Shown in pieces: positions 63,901-64,000 of a stretch of 64,000 nt of DNA. The position numbers were made by a program, and so were the translations under genes. Each line of letters starts with the position of its first letter. The first letter of the stretch is position 1. The notes beneath the pieces are model-generated. The model saw only the letters and a program-made list of their open reading frames with translations. It had not been told where the DNA came from and searched no databases. Source of the stretch: Petrolisthes cinctipes (taxonomy: Eukaryota; Arthropoda; Malacostraca; Decapoda; Porcellanidae). The stretch lies in assembly GCA_033782935.1 (NCBI GenBank), contig JAWQEG010000490.1, forward strand, positions 1,952,001 through 2,016,000, written 5' to 3'.

Positions 63901-64000
63901 TGCACATATTGACTTTGGGCACCTAAAAGATCGATTTTTAGCATGTTTTTAGCCTATTTTTTGAAAATATTCTAGCACTGAGTAGGCATGTACAGATTGC

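Larger units (their letters stand above)
38623..64000 (+). repeat. Right satellite array, same family and orientation
   Basis: The array continues the left one in the same orientation and phase, with 176, 177 and 148-bp subunits and alternating trimer versions. Several blocks are near-identical to each other. Reverse-strand frames of 60-164 codons recur with the period and are not called as genes. The window ends inside a subunit. Variants shared with the left array, for example the three-base deletion giving CATATTGACTGGGTACC at about 27933 and 59906, show that both arms come from one array. Confidence 0.97.

Noticed and set aside
38603..63944. Reverse-strand frames of up to 164 codons in the right array
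   Set aside because: They have the same periodic origin as in the left arm. Two frames in different phases overlap over much of each trimer, which is not expected of genes.

Overview
The window is eukaryotic satellite DNA, almost certainly from an animal and probably an invertebrate (possibly an arthropod; the species cannot be read from the sequence). It holds one long head-to-tail satellite array, interrupted once by a complete-length LTR retrotransposon. I find no conventional host gene, rRNA or tRNA gene.

Satellite, 1-29844 and 38623-64000. The AT-rich array has a nested structure. A half-unit of about 88 bp forms a diverged dimer, the 176/177-bp subunit. Two long subunits plus one short 148-bp subunit form a trimer of about 501 bp. 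Two diverged trimers alternate as a 1002-bp higher-order repeat (HOR). Above that lie segmental duplications at offsets of 2002, 2357, 3326/3502, about 4.5-5.0 kb, 5715 and 6392 bp, each recognised by shared private variants. The short subunit equals a long one minus 29 bp between two copies of ATAT. Phase breaks (353-bp, 324-bp and 677-bp units) mark unequal exchanges. The many antisense reading frames of 60-160 codons are by-products of a 501-bp period (divisible by 3) and are not called as genes.

Retrotransposon, 29845-38618 (8774 bp). Two 619-bp LTRs (TG...CA, one difference seen between them) are flanked by a 4-bp target duplication, TACA. Removing the element and one TACA restores an exact 176-bp subunit in the normal 176-177-148 phase, so it inserted into an existing array. 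Inside, in order, are a primer-binding site matching the 3' end of a tRNA-Leu, a leader with three hairpins sharing one 10-nt loop, a short gag, then protease, reverse transcriptase, RNase H and integrase remnants (Ty3/gypsy order), a 50-bp minisatellite, and an env-like remnant. Every protein region beyond the short gag frame is broken by stops and frameshifts, and the reverse transcriptase catalytic motif is mutated.

The most notable points are the contrast between near-identical LTRs and a dead interior, the family of leader hairpins, the nested satellite hierarchy with CpG/TpG diagnostic sites, and a base-pair-compensated dyad in the satellite subunits.
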